NCBI GenBank assembly: GCA_034436155.1
Contig: DAOTVP010000040.1
Location: 1-64,000, forward strand
Length of the DNA stretch: 64,000 nucleotides
Source: GCA-2794515 sp034436155
Lineage (GTDB): Bacteria > Chloroflexota > Anaerolineae > Aggregatilineales > Phototrophicaceae
Reading direction: 5' to 3'
In this document: positions 1-8,112 of the stretch, piece after piece
Layout: each line of letters opens with the position of its first letter
How positions within the stretch are numbered: position 1 is the first letter of the stretch
Notes under the pieces: model-generated
Told to the model about the DNA's origin: nothing
The model's input: the letters and a program-made list of their open reading frames with translations, nothing else
Database searches by the model: none
Program-made: the position numbers and the translations under genes

Positions 1-628
1 GATATGCCCCGTAGGGTTGCATCGCGCCGTATTGTGGCGGTTGATTCAGTTGATCACCGAAGGGTTGTGGTTGCCCAAACGGATTTTGCTGAGGCGGTTG
101 TCCGAATGGATTTTGTATGGGCGGTTGATCAGTTGTTGGGATAGGTCCCATAAACGTGGGCTGTTCCATCATGGTTTTATTCGGTGGCGGTGTGGATGCG
201 CCCATCGCCGCCTGAATCAGGGCTTCGGCGATGCGATTGGCATCTTCATTGACGGTTGCCGCGGTGAATGGGAAAGTTTCCATTCCCAAAAGGGCGCTGA
301 TATCGGATGGCAAATCATCAGGAATGGTTGCGCCACTCACCAACACGGGGAATACTTTTTTATGGTTGCGAATCGCAGAGGCGATAGCGACCCGATTCAG
401 GTCGTCTGGATTATGGTAACTGCCGAGTTCGTGCCATTTTTTGCCGATCATCACCACGAGTGAATCGATATTTTGAATGACACCATCGGCAAAAGCGGGG
501 TTGCTGATGAGGGTTTCGACACCCAATGTGACGATGCCCGCGCCAAACCGATTGACCAGATAATCATTCAATCGGCTCGATGCGGCTTTGCTATCATCTG
601 GGGTGTAACTGATGATAATTTTGGACAT
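1..628 (-). CDS. TIR-like domain protein, C-terminus beyond window edge
   Basis: The reading frame opens at 628 after a GGAG ribosome site and runs off the left edge, giving 209 visible residues. Residues 1-125 resemble a bacterial TIR domain: a first strand reading KIIISYTPDD, a helix rich in small residues, and a later VFPVLVSG strand before a DDLP turn. From about residue 145 there is a Pro/Gln-rich linker with repeated NPFGQP units, as seen between a TIR domain and a membrane or effector part. TIR domains either cleave NAD+ or act as scaffolds. The glutamate usually found in the helix before the VFPVLV strand appears to be replaced by Ala81, so a scaffold role is more likely than NADase activity. 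That alignment was made by eye. The gene is divergent from the propeller gene at 803, with 174 bp between them. Confidence 0.7.
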   Translation of the reverse strand, partial: MSKIIISYTPDDSKAASSRLNDYLVNRFGAGIVTLGVETLISNPAFADGVIQNIDSLVVMIGKKWHELGSYHNPDDLNRVAIASAIRNHKKVFPVLVSGATIPDDLPSDISALLGMETFPFTAATVNEDANRIAEALIQAAMGASTPPPNKTMMEQPTFMGPIPTTDQPPIQNPFGQPPQQNPFGQPQPFGDQLNQPPQYGAMQPYGAY

Positions 629-802
629 AGATTTTGCTCCCTTTGCGTTATTATGGGACTTTCCTCTTTAGATTGTAATAAATATTCACGATTTGCGCAA
701 ACGAATCGTAGCTTAATCGTCTGTTACGCTTGCTTCTCATTCTGGATGGTTGCGCGTACAATAGACGGCGATACATGACCATTTATCGAAAGGATACACA
801 CA

Positions 803-2047
803 ATGAAACGATATATCGCGCTGGTTGCGCTTGTCATACTCAGTTTGACCATGACCATCACCAACGCCCAAAATCCACTGGTCTACGCGGCGGTGGTGGA
901 TGATAATGTCTTCCTGTATGGATTGACCGACCAACCCGCCCAAGTGACATTTAACGAATCTAACCCTATCTTCACCAGTTCTAGCGTGAATCAACTCACA
1001 TGGAACGGAGATGGTAGTTTGTTGGCATTCGTCCAACGCAATGTCTCGACCGATGGCGAATTTTTCATCATCAGTCACGATATTATGGTGGTGAACTTTA
1101 TGACCAATGTGATTTATGGATTGAATGTCCAAGCCTCGCCTGCGTTCCCCATCAGCTTTTTGCCTGATGGACGCTTGATGTTCGCCCAAGAGGGTAGTTA
1201 TGTTGAGGGAAGTAGTACCCTACAAATTATCAATGTGTTGGCGGTTGTGCCAGATGGTGAAGCCCAACCTGAACAAATTGGCACATTCTCGTTTGCTACA
1301 GGTTGCCGTGATGGGTCATCATTCCCTACGGTGACACTCTATTGGGAAGAAGCGGGTGGTTTGAATGGCAACCCATTATTTTTAGCGAATACCTCCGCAG
1401 GCATCATCCATACCCCCATTTGTACAGGTCAAGGTGTGTCGTTGCTCTCGCCCGATGGCAATAGCATCCCGTTGAATACCGAGATTACCCGCGCCAAACT
1501 ATCGCAAGATGGCAACCGTTTAGTGGGCATCGCGGGGCAAGATATTCTGGTGTATGACCTGATGACGCAAACCGAACAACGCATCGATATTGAATCCGTC
1601 CCTGACCAAGTGGCGTGGGGCGCGGCTGGCACGAATGATGTGTATTATAGCGTCATCACACAAGGTCCGACCTTGCGTTTTGAAGGCGATAGATTGGCGG
1701 CTTTTAGCGCGTTTATCGGTTACGAACTCACCGAAATCCCCACGTTTGGTTTGAATATCCGCCGTCGTAACCTGACAACCAACGATGATACAACCGTGTA
1801 TGGCGGATTTGGCAGTTCTATTGGACGCATGAAATTGACCGCCGATGGCACACAATTGATATTTAGCGTTATTCCCAACCCCAACCCCTGGGTAGATGCG
1901 GCACTGGCGGGCGAACTCGGCACATCCGATACGCGCAACTTTATCAATGAACGGGCGTTACTGCCTGTCGAAATTGTGTCGTTGGATATTGCTTCGGGCA
2001 ATTCCACTGTCATCGGCACAGGTCAACAACAATTCACCTTGCGGTAA
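803..2047 (+). CDS. Secreted TolB/WD40-like beta-propeller protein
   Basis: This is a 414-residue protein with an N-terminal signal peptide: Lys/Arg at residues 2-3, then a hydrophobic stretch ending near TNAQ at about residue 23. The rest is beta-rich with repeated blade-like segments such as WNGDGSLLAF, LLSPDGNSIP, LSQDGNRLVG and LTADGTQLIF. These are the SPDG-type turns of TolB/WD40-like propellers. There is no lipobox, so it is probably released or surface-associated. A ribosome site AAAGGA lies 9 bases before the ATG. The specific function is not recognisable; such proteins usually bind proteins or peptides outside the membrane. Another protein of the same general design is encoded at 55969-57369. 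Confidence 0.75.
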   Translation: MKRYIALVALVILSLTMTITNAQNPLVYAAVVDDNVFLYGLTDQPAQVTFNESNPIFTSSSVNQLTWNGDGSLLAFVQRNVSTDGEFFIISHDIMVVNFMTNVIYGLNVQASPAFPISFLPDGRLMFAQEGSYVEGSSTLQIINVLAVVPDGEAQPEQIGTFSFATGCRDGSSFPTVTLYWEEAGGLNGNPLFLANTSAGIIHTPICTGQGVSLLSPDGNSIPLNTEITRAKLSQDGNRLVGIAGQDILVYDLMTQTEQRIDIESVPDQVAWGAAGTNDVYYSVITQGPTLRFEGDRLAAFSAFIGYELTEIPTFGLNIRRRNLTTNDDTTVYGGFGSSIGRMKLTADGTQLIFSVIPNPNPWVDAALAGELGTSDTRNFINERALLPVEIVSLDIASGNSTVIGTGQQQFTLR

Positions 2048-2066
2048 ACATGATATTTTGGTTAAA

Positions 2067-2166
2067 GGGACGATATACGCGCTCTGCGCTAATCGTCCCG
2101 TACAAGTCACAAAAATTTTCAAGTGTGTATGGGCGGATTAGAGGCTGTTGCCTCGTATATCCGCCC
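2067..2166. repeat. Paired-hairpin repeat, copy 1 (about 100 bp)
   Basis: Two nested hairpins lie in inverted orientation 31 bp apart. The first (2067-2099) has an 8-bp outer stem GGGACGAT/ATCGTCCC, an asymmetric internal loop ATAC on one side and TA on the other, and a GCGC/GCGC inner stem. The second (2131-2166) has outer stem GGGCGGAT/ATCCGCCC and inner stem GAGGC/GCCTC, with TA and GTAT loops, which is the same plan reversed. The same composite occurs at 15598-15695 with different stem bases. It sits between two plus-strand genes. Confidence 0.75.
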
Positions 2167-2200
2167 TAATATCAACACATATCAAAAGGATATATTTTTT

Positions 2201-3343
2201 ATGACCGTCTCTGTTTGGCAAGCGGATGATTCGCAACCGATTCAAGAAGTGGATGTATTGGTGGTTGGGGCAGGCTTGGCGGGATGCACCGCCGCCTACT
2301 TCGCCACCCAAGCAGGGCGCACCGTTACTATCACCGATATGAACGATGTCGGCATGGGCGCGAGTAGCCGTAATGCGGGGTTTATGATAACGGGTTTGGA
2401 TGGTTATTATAACGAGGGCATCGCCCGTTATGGGCATGATGTGGCGCGTGAAATTTGGAATTTATCACTGCATACACATCAGATTTGGCACGATATGGCG
2501 AAAGATGCCGATGTGCCGTTGGTGCGTTGTGGCTCGTTGCTCCTCGCCGAGACCGAAGCCGAAGCCGAAGATGTCAAACGTGCCGCCGAAGCCTTGCAAG
2601 CCGATGATATTCAGGTCATCTTTCATGACCACGACCCGCTCAAACGGGGCTATGTGTGCGCGATCGAGCAACCGTGGGATTCTGCTGTGCAACCGTATAA
2701 ACTCATCCAAGCTATTCTCGCCAAAAGTGGCGCGACCTTCATCGGCAATAACGAGTTATATCACATTGAGCAAATCGCCCCGCAGAAGGTGATGGTGTAT
2801 ACGCGCAAATATCGCTTTATCGCCCAAAAAGTGATGCTTTGCACCAATGCCTATTCACCGCGTATTCATCCATATTTTATCGGCAAGGTCGTCCCGACAC
2901 GCGCTCAGGTCATGATAACCGAACCGCTCGAAAAAGCACCCCTGCCGATGATTGGTTATAGCGATTATGGCTATATGTATTATCGCACCACGTTTGATAA
3001 CCGCCTGTTGATTGGTGGCGGACGCAAGCAGAATAAACCCGCCGAAAATGATACCACCGAAGATCGTACCACCGATGCGGTTCAGGCGATTTTGGATGCG
3101 TATAAGGCGCAATATTTTGCCGATGTCAAAGCGCCCGTTGCTCGACGTTGGGCGGGGATTATGGGTTTTTCGGTGGATGGATTGCCCCTTGCGGGTATTT
3201 TGCCCGATATGCCCGATGTCGGGTTTGCGGTTGGCTTCACGGGGCATGGCTTGGCGTTGGGCGGTGGCACGGCAGAACGCGCTGTCAAATTATTGCTTTA
3301 TGGCGACCACGCAGGCGCGGTAGACGCGAGGCGCTTGGGTTAG
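2201..3343 (+). CDS. FAD-dependent oxidoreductase, DAO family
   Basis: This 380-residue protein has a classic N-terminal dinucleotide-binding fold (VLVVGAGLAGCTAAYFA, about residues 19-35) and the DAO-family segment GASSRNAGFMITG. The C-terminal FAD-contacting segment reads VGFTGHGLALGGGTAE. The family oxidises amines or amino acids (glycine oxidase, gamma-glutamylputrescine oxidase and relatives), reducing FAD and usually making H2O2. The substrate cannot be read from the sequence. The ATG at 2201 is chosen because AAAAGGA precedes it and the GAGLAG fold begins soon after; an in-frame upstream ATG at 2123 would translate through the second hairpin of the repeat. The stop codon overlaps the convergent Uma2 gene by 4 bases. 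Confidence 0.85.
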   Translation: MTVSVWQADDSQPIQEVDVLVVGAGLAGCTAAYFATQAGRTVTITDMNDVGMGASSRNAGFMITGLDGYYNEGIARYGHDVAREIWNLSLHTHQIWHDMAKDADVPLVRCGSLLLAETEAEAEDVKRAAEALQADDIQVIFHDHDPLKRGYVCAIEQPWDSAVQPYKLIQAILAKSGATFIGNNELYHIEQIAPQKVMVYTRKYRFIAQKVMLCTNAYSPRIHPYFIGKVVPTRAQVMITEPLEKAPLPMIGYSDYGYMYYRTTFDNRLLIGGGRKQNKPAENDTTEDRTTDAVQAILDAYKAQYFADVKAPVARRWAGIMGFSVDGLPLAGILPDMPDVGFAVGFTGHGLALGGGTAERAVKLLLYGDHAGAVDARRLG

Positions 3344-3939
3344 TCGGTTATCGCTTGCCACACATCTGTCAAGTTGAGTTTGAAATTGGGCAGTAATTTT
3401 TCTGCCATTAAACTACCATCAGCGCCGATGACTTGCGAGTTATCGGTGCTGGCGGTATAAATCCATGCTTTGCGCCGATTGGGGTCGATCAACCACACAA
3501 TTTGTACTCCATTTTGCAAATCGAAGCGAATTTTTTCATCTACTTGGCTAAATGTATCGGTTGGAGATAGCACCTCAATCACCAAATCGGGTACAAGGGC
3601 AAGGGGTAAATTTTTATCTGGTGTGGTGCGGATGAAGTCGCGCACACGCTTCCCTGTATAAAACATCACATCAGGAATACGTGAGCCTTGTACCCAACTT
3701 TTTCTATCGGGATGTGGAAAAATGAAGGTGCTTTCTTGATACACATCGCCTAATTGATGCGCTGATACAAAACTATCGAGTATGCGAAAAATCAGACGGA
3801 TGATCTCGCTGTGTATCCAACCACTAGGCATCTTATAAACTCGTTCTCCGTTGATAATTTCAAAGGGATTTTCGCTACTCTCACGTAGATATGCCTCTAA
3901 TGGCATCCCTATGATGATGTTTTGTCCTTCAGCTAACAT
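3340..3939 (-). CDS. Uma2 family endonuclease-like protein (DUF820)
   Basis: This is a 199-residue protein of the Uma2/DUF820 family, which has a PD-(D/E)xK nuclease fold. Visible core elements are FEIINGERV near the N-terminus, a histidine-bearing helix (SGWIHSEII), RIPDVMFY, the strand DLVIEVLSP that carries the acidic active-site pair, and DEKIRFDLQNGV with the lysine, followed by VWLIDP. The family is strongly expanded in Cyanobacteria and Chloroflexota. Its biological role is unsettled, though some members accompany mobile DNA. The gene converges on the oxidoreductase and overlaps its stop. Confidence 0.85.
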   Translation of the reverse strand: MLAEGQNIIIGMPLEAYLRESSENPFEIINGERVYKMPSGWIHSEIIRLIFRILDSFVSAHQLGDVYQESTFIFPHPDRKSWVQGSRIPDVMFYTGKRVRDFIRTTPDKNLPLALVPDLVIEVLSPTDTFSQVDEKIRFDLQNGVQIVWLIDPNRRKAWIYTASTDNSQVIGADGSLMAEKLLPNFKLNLTDVWQAITD

Positions 3940-3997
3940 GATGATTCCTCAACTCACTTTTAGCATAATCATATCATAGCCCCATAAACCATACAAT

Positions 3998-5050
3998 TTA
4001 ACACATCGCCGTCAGCCAACACTGTAAAGCGCGGATACCTTCTAAATTGCGCGTGAATTCGGTCAAATCTGCCGATGCCAATTCGACATCGGCGGAGGGT
4101 ATCCCCAAGCCATCCACCCAACTGGGCGCTGTGCCACTCACAACGTAGTCGGTGAATGCCACGCCATACGGATAACCCGTAGCGCGTCCCAAAATCTCGG
4201 TCATCGCATCCGATACACCGCCCGTTTCACAATCTCCCGCATAAATGCCATTGGCGGCGCTGTGATAAAACAACACCACCGCAGGGCGCAAATCGTTAAT
4301 CAATGCCGCCAATGCCAACGATTCTGGCTCAGAAAATGGTTTATCGCCCGCGAAAACGGGGTTATCTCGAAAATACGCTTCTGGTTGCCAACCACAATCC
4401 CAATTGCGGTTCAGGTCTACGCCATTGGCGTTAAACCGTCCCCGCAACGACCGCCCATAACTTGCCCCGTCTGGATTGGCGACAGGTATCAGGATGAGGG
4501 TGATATTCGGCAACACGTCTAACGGGTTATTGGTGAAGTGAATGATGAATTGTTCGATGAGCGTGATGGTATTGGCTTCGTATCCGCCGTGAATCCCGCC
4601 GATGAGCATGATGATTCTATCCCCATTCCCGATTTTATGCGCCGTGAGCGTGCGCCCTTCGATCGATTGACCGTATCCGAACACGTCAGGCAATTGTGCG
4701 GGTATCAGATTTGGCGCGGGCGAGGGGACAACGGTTAATGTGGGAATTTGTATCGGCGTGATGCTTTCTGTAGGGGTGATGGTGTTGGTTGGGGTTTCGG
4801 TGGCGCGTGGCGTGTTGGTGATGGTCGCCGATGGGGTGATGGACGGTATTTCGGTATAAGTGGATGTATAAGAAGGTGTTGCCGATAGGGTAGGGGCGAT
4901 CGTTTCGCTCGGAATGACCACCCGTGTGGGTAAATCCCCCAAATTGGCTATGGGTTGTGGTTGGCACGCCATCAAGAATATGGGTATCATACAAGTACAA
5001 AACTCAAATAATAACTTTGTGAGGTGTACTATGGCACGGTTACGGGTCAT
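3998..5050 (-). CDS. Lipoprotein zinc carboxypeptidase, M14 family
   Basis: This is a predicted surface lipoprotein of about 350 residues. The N-terminus has a basic start, a hydrophobic stretch and a lipobox FLMAC, then a Thr/Pro/Ser-rich linker of about 90 residues. The catalytic domain carries M14 zinc and catalytic motifs: GGIHGGYEAN (His and Glu zinc ligands), GRFNANGVDLNRNWD (substrate-binding Arg and Asn), FYHSA (third ligand His), and a late glutamate in ADVELAS. This subtype resembles the DAP- or glutamate-cleaving peptidases that act on cell-wall peptides. Start choice: an ATG at 4990 would leave only eight residues before the lipid cysteine, so the ATG at 5050 (AGGA 5 bases upstream) is preferred. 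That makes the gene overlap the start of the divergent gene by 20 bases. Confidence 0.8.
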   Translation of the reverse strand: MTRNRAIVHLTKLLFEFCTCMIPIFLMACQPQPIANLGDLPTRVVIPSETIAPTLSATPSYTSTYTEIPSITPSATITNTPRATETPTNTITPTESITPIQIPTLTVVPSPAPNLIPAQLPDVFGYGQSIEGRTLTAHKIGNGDRIIMLIGGIHGGYEANTITLIEQFIIHFTNNPLDVLPNITLILIPVANPDGASYGRSLRGRFNANGVDLNRNWDCGWQPEAYFRDNPVFAGDKPFSEPESLALAALINDLRPAVVLFYHSAANGIYAGDCETGGVSDAMTEILGRATGYPYGVAFTDYVVSGTAPSWVDGLGIPSADVELASADLTEFTRNLEGIRALQCWLTAMC

Positions 5051-6161
5051 CTTCATCCTGATTATCCTTCTATCGTTGGCGGCGTGCAGTGATTCGAGCA
5101 CCGAGGTTGCCGAATTGCCCACACGGGTTATTTTACCGTCAGAAACGCCGACTTTCACCCCATCACCCACCGAAACAGCCACCCATACGCCTACGGTGAC
5201 GGCGACACCCACCATTGCACCCTCGAATACGCCGACCAATACGCCGACATTCACACCCACGCCGTCTAGCACGCCGACCACCATCCCATCAGCGACACCG
5301 ATTCCGCCATCTCCAACGGCGACCATCACCCCGTTGCCGATCAATACACCTGCGCCGACGCTCACACCGACCCCTAATACGCCACAGATTATCAGCTTTC
5401 GGAGCAACCTCACCCCTGTGAACGATACGCTCATCGCGCCAGGTGGGACGGGCATCATTTTGTATTGGGAAACATCTGCCGATATTGTCCGAATTGAGCA
5501 ACTGTCGGTACAAGGCACTGTCGAGAATACCATCAGCGTCACCCCGATTGGCGAATTGCCACTGGTGTTACCAACAGGAAGCACACAGGTGATTTATCGG
5601 TTGGTGGCGGAGCGTGGTGGCATATCTACCACGCGCAATTTGCCGATTAATATTCAAATTGTGTGTTCAGTGCCGTGGTTCTTTGGCAATCAATTGGCGT
5701 TACCGCAATCGGGATGCCCGACCAGTGGCTCGGTATCGTTAGTGGGTAAAATCCAATTTTTTGAACGCGGTATGATGCTCAATCTCACGCTCGGTGGGCA
5801 AAATTGGCTTTATGGCATCCTCGGCACACCCGCTACCAATGGCTCGTATATCGCTTATATCAGTGGGTGGGATGGAGTCAGCCAATCGACCGCGTTATGT
5901 GGCACAGCACCATCGGGATTTTTTGCGCCACAAGATGTCTTTAACTGGATATTCAACAACACAGCTACGTTGAGTGTTGGCAATTATGTGTGGTGTGACC
6001 GCACCAATGCGTTAGGGTGGGGTGTTGGCAATGCCAGCCTGAATGTGACATATACCGTACAATACGAGTCGAATAACGTGGCATTTTATATCAGCATCCC
6101 TGGCTATGGTGTAATACGCATATCAGGCGGTGCATCTGGCACATGGCAAAAGGTCGGATAA
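5031..6161 (+). CDS. Lipoprotein with Thr/Pro linker, unknown C-terminal domains
   Basis: This 376-residue protein has a clear lipoprotein signal (MARLRVIF, hydrophobic core, lipobox SLAAC, about residue 19). A long linker of TPT/TPS repeats follows (about residues 35-115), typical of surface proteins held away from the membrane in this group. Then comes a beta-rich domain (about 120-210) resembling an Ig-like fold, and a C-terminal domain with Cys residues in CSVPWF, SGCPTSG, TALCGT and YVWCD that could form disulfides. The function is not recognisable. Right after the lipid cysteine it shares the segment LPTRV..PSET with the divergent M14 lipoprotein, which suggests that the anchor parts have a common origin. 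The ATG at 5031 follows GAGGTG. Confidence 0.7.
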   Translation: MARLRVIFILIILLSLAACSDSSTEVAELPTRVILPSETPTFTPSPTETATHTPTVTATPTIAPSNTPTNTPTFTPTPSSTPTTIPSATPIPPSPTATITPLPINTPAPTLTPTPNTPQIISFRSNLTPVNDTLIAPGGTGIILYWETSADIVRIEQLSVQGTVENTISVTPIGELPLVLPTGSTQVIYRLVAERGGISTTRNLPINIQIVCSVPWFFGNQLALPQSGCPTSGSVSLVGKIQFFERGMMLNLTLGGQNWLYGILGTPATNGSYIAYISGWDGVSQSTALCGTAPSGFFAPQDVFNWIFNNTATLSVGNYVWCDRTNALGWGVGNASLNVTYTVQYESNNVAFYISIPGYGVIRISGGASGTWQKVG

Positions 6162-6179
6162 GGTATCCGATTCGGTTAT

Positions 6180-6203
6180 CGGGGCTTGTCATGGCAAGCC
6201 CCG
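6180..6203. terminator. Strong hairpin after lipoprotein gene
   Basis: A 9-bp perfect stem CGGGGCTTG/CAAGCCCCG with a 6-base loop lies 18 bases after the stop codon at 6161. No T-run follows, so this is either a terminator that does not need one, an RNA end stabiliser, or a repeat. It is followed by CCAGTCATTACA; the ATTACA motif also flanks the hairpins at 15631 and 54912. Confidence 0.4.
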
Positions 6204-6301
6204 CCAGTCATTACAAATTGCTATCTAGTCCACACACATTTACAACCAACCTTCTAACCTAGAACAAACAATTGAGTTCCGCACATAGAAATAATCTGGT
6301 G

Positions 6302-6307
6302 TATAAT
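6302..6307 (+). promoter_or_regulatory. Likely -10 box for the cyclase pair
   Basis: A TATAAT hexamer lies 38 bases before the ATG at 6346 in an AT-rich stretch. No good -35 hexamer is found at 16-19 bases, so an activator may be needed. Confidence 0.35.
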
Positions 6308-6345
6308 TTTTAGATATACATCCATTTACCAAAGTATAGTGTGCT

Positions 6346-8112
6346 ATGGCAATAGATAATCCCAAACAATCGGCAATTGCAGAAATCCATACCCTCAAAT
6401 CGCTCATCGAGGAGACCGAATTATCGCTCCGTAGCCAACGCGATGTCCTCAAACAACGCGGATTTAGCCTGCCGCCGATGGTGATTCAGGCGATGAATAG
6501 CTTGATGACCGATTTAACCCATCTCGAACAGCAGTTGGCGGATGATATGACCGAACTCGGTCAATTACGCTTTTTGGCAGATACCTCTGCGCGTATCAAT
6601 ACCACTTTTGACCTCGAAGCAGTTCTGACGCAATCGATGGAGATTGTCATCAGCCTGACAGGGGCAGAACGCGGATTTATCATCCTCAAAGATCCCGATA
6701 CGGGCGAACTCGAATTTAAGGTTGCCCAAGAAGATAAAATCCTCAAGGTATATTCGCCCAATGATAGTCTGTCAACACAAATCAGCATGACCATTGTTCA
6801 TGAGGTGTTGCAAAACGGTGAAGTGCTTTTGACCGATAACGCCTATGGTGATGCGCGTTTTCAATCGGGTTTGAGTATCGCCCAATTAACGCTCCGCTCG
6901 GTGTTATGTGTGCCGTTGCGTTATCGAGATGAAGGATTGGGCGTGGTGTATGTGGATAACCGCTTGCGGGCGGGGGTATTCACCAATAAAGAGAAGATGC
7001 TCTTGGTTGCTTTCGCCAATCAGATTTCGGTGGCAATCGAGAATACGCGCTTGTTTAATCGGATTCAAGAATCGTTATTCGAGATTAATGAAATGCGCCA
7101 AGTGATTGATAACGTGTTTGAATCGATTGATAGCGGTGTAATCACGACCGATAGTCAATCCCAAATCATGTTGATGAATTCATCGGCGAGTGAAATTTTG
7201 AGCGCAGACCGCGACGCTTCAATCGGTAAGCGTTTGAATCATGTGTTACCTGTGGGCAATGAACTGGACAATTATATGCAAAACGCCCTCAACACGGGCG
7301 TGGTGCAATCGCTCGAAACCGAACTCGACATCAAGCCACGCGGTAAACGCATCTTGAATATCCGCCTCAATCCGCTCAAAAGTACCCGTGATGTGGCGGG
7401 TGGGGTGGCGCTGGTGCTGGATGATTTGACCGATAGTCGCGCCCGTGATGAGATGATCAACCTGACCAAACGGTATTTGCCCCCCAAAATGGTCGAAAAT
7501 ATCAACACCATCTCGCAATTGGCGTTGGGTGGCGAAAGCCGTGAGATGACATGTATGTATGTGGATGTGCGCGATATTACCAGTTTTTCTAGCGCCCGCC
7601 CGCAACAAATCGTGGAGCAGGTCAATGCCTATCTGACGTGTGCCACCAACGTCATCCATCAATATGAAGGCATTATCGATAAGTATATGGGGACGATTAT
7701 CATGGCATTGTTTAATACCCAACTCAATCCCATGACCCATGACCACGCGATTTTAGCCGTTAAAACCGCGTTGGGCATCCGCGAGGCATTCCAGAAATTC
7801 TATGCCGAATCGGGCATCAACCCACAACCGCATTACTATCGCATTGGCATCAACACAGGCGTGGCGACATTGGGCAATGTGGGCAGTTTTAACCGCCGAG
7901 AATTCACCGCCATTGGTGATACCATCAATTTATCGAAACGAATTGAAGAAAATAGCCAAGCGGGGCAAATCCTCATCGGCGAAAATACCTATAATTACAT
8001 CCAACAGTATTCGCGCTCGTTTGCACACGATATTCGCTTTGAAGAACGGGCTTCGATACAAGTCAAAGGTCGGCAACAATTGACGCGCATTTACGAGGTA
8101 TTCACAGGCTAA
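6346..8112 (+). CDS. GAF-PAS-class III nucleotide cyclase, C2-like (metal Asp missing)
   Basis: This 588-residue cytoplasmic protein has an N-terminal coiled coil (about 10-70), a GAF domain (about 80-245), a PAS domain (about 255-375) and a class III cyclase domain (about 395-588). The cyclase keeps the first metal aspartate (Asp407 in YVDVRDIT), the substrate lysine (Lys446 in DKYMGT), a Thr at the adenine-selecting position (Thr521) and the transition-state Asn528 and Arg532 (INLSKR). The second metal aspartate of the usual KxxGD motif is Thr450, so a homodimer should be inactive or weak. The downstream paralogue has the opposite defects and is translationally coupled (TAATG), which points to a heterodimer. 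The Lys/Thr pair is the class IIIb adenylate cyclase pattern, so the likely product is cAMP. GAF and PAS probably sense small ligands or redox state. Confidence 0.9.
   Translation: MAIDNPKQSAIAEIHTLKSLIEETELSLRSQRDVLKQRGFSLPPMVIQAMNSLMTDLTHLEQQLADDMTELGQLRFLADTSARINTTFDLEAVLTQSMEIVISLTGAERGFIILKDPDTGELEFKVAQEDKILKVYSPNDSLSTQISMTIVHEVLQNGEVLLTDNAYGDARFQSGLSIAQLTLRSVLCVPLRYRDEGLGVVYVDNRLRAGVFTNKEKMLLVAFANQISVAIENTRLFNRIQESLFEINEMRQVIDNVFESIDSGVITTDSQSQIMLMNSSASEILSADRDASIGKRLNHVLPVGNELDNYMQNALNTGVVQSLETELDIKPRGKRILNIRLNPLKSTRDVAGGVALVLDDLTDSRARDEMINLTKRYLPPKMVENINTISQLALGGESREMTCMYVDVRDITSFSSARPQQIVEQVNAYLTCATNVIHQYEGIIDKYMGTIIMALFNTQLNPMTHDHAILAVKTALGIREAFQKFYAESGINPQPHYYRIGINTGVATLGNVGSFNRREFTAIGDTINLSKRIEENSQAGQILIGENTYNYIQQYSRSFAHDIRFEERASIQVKGRQQLTRIYEVFTG

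Noticed and set aside
2123..2200. Upstream in-frame start for the DAO oxidoreductase adding 26 residues
   Set aside because: The extension is translated from the second hairpin of the repeat and has no ribosome site; the ATG at 2201 has one and sits close to the FAD fold.
5051..5584. Upstream extension of the M14 frame giving a Val/Gly-rich repeat protein
   Set aside because: It is the antisense reading of the Thr/Pro linker codons of the divergent lipoprotein gene; the regular GVGV pattern simply mirrors ACACCx repeats.
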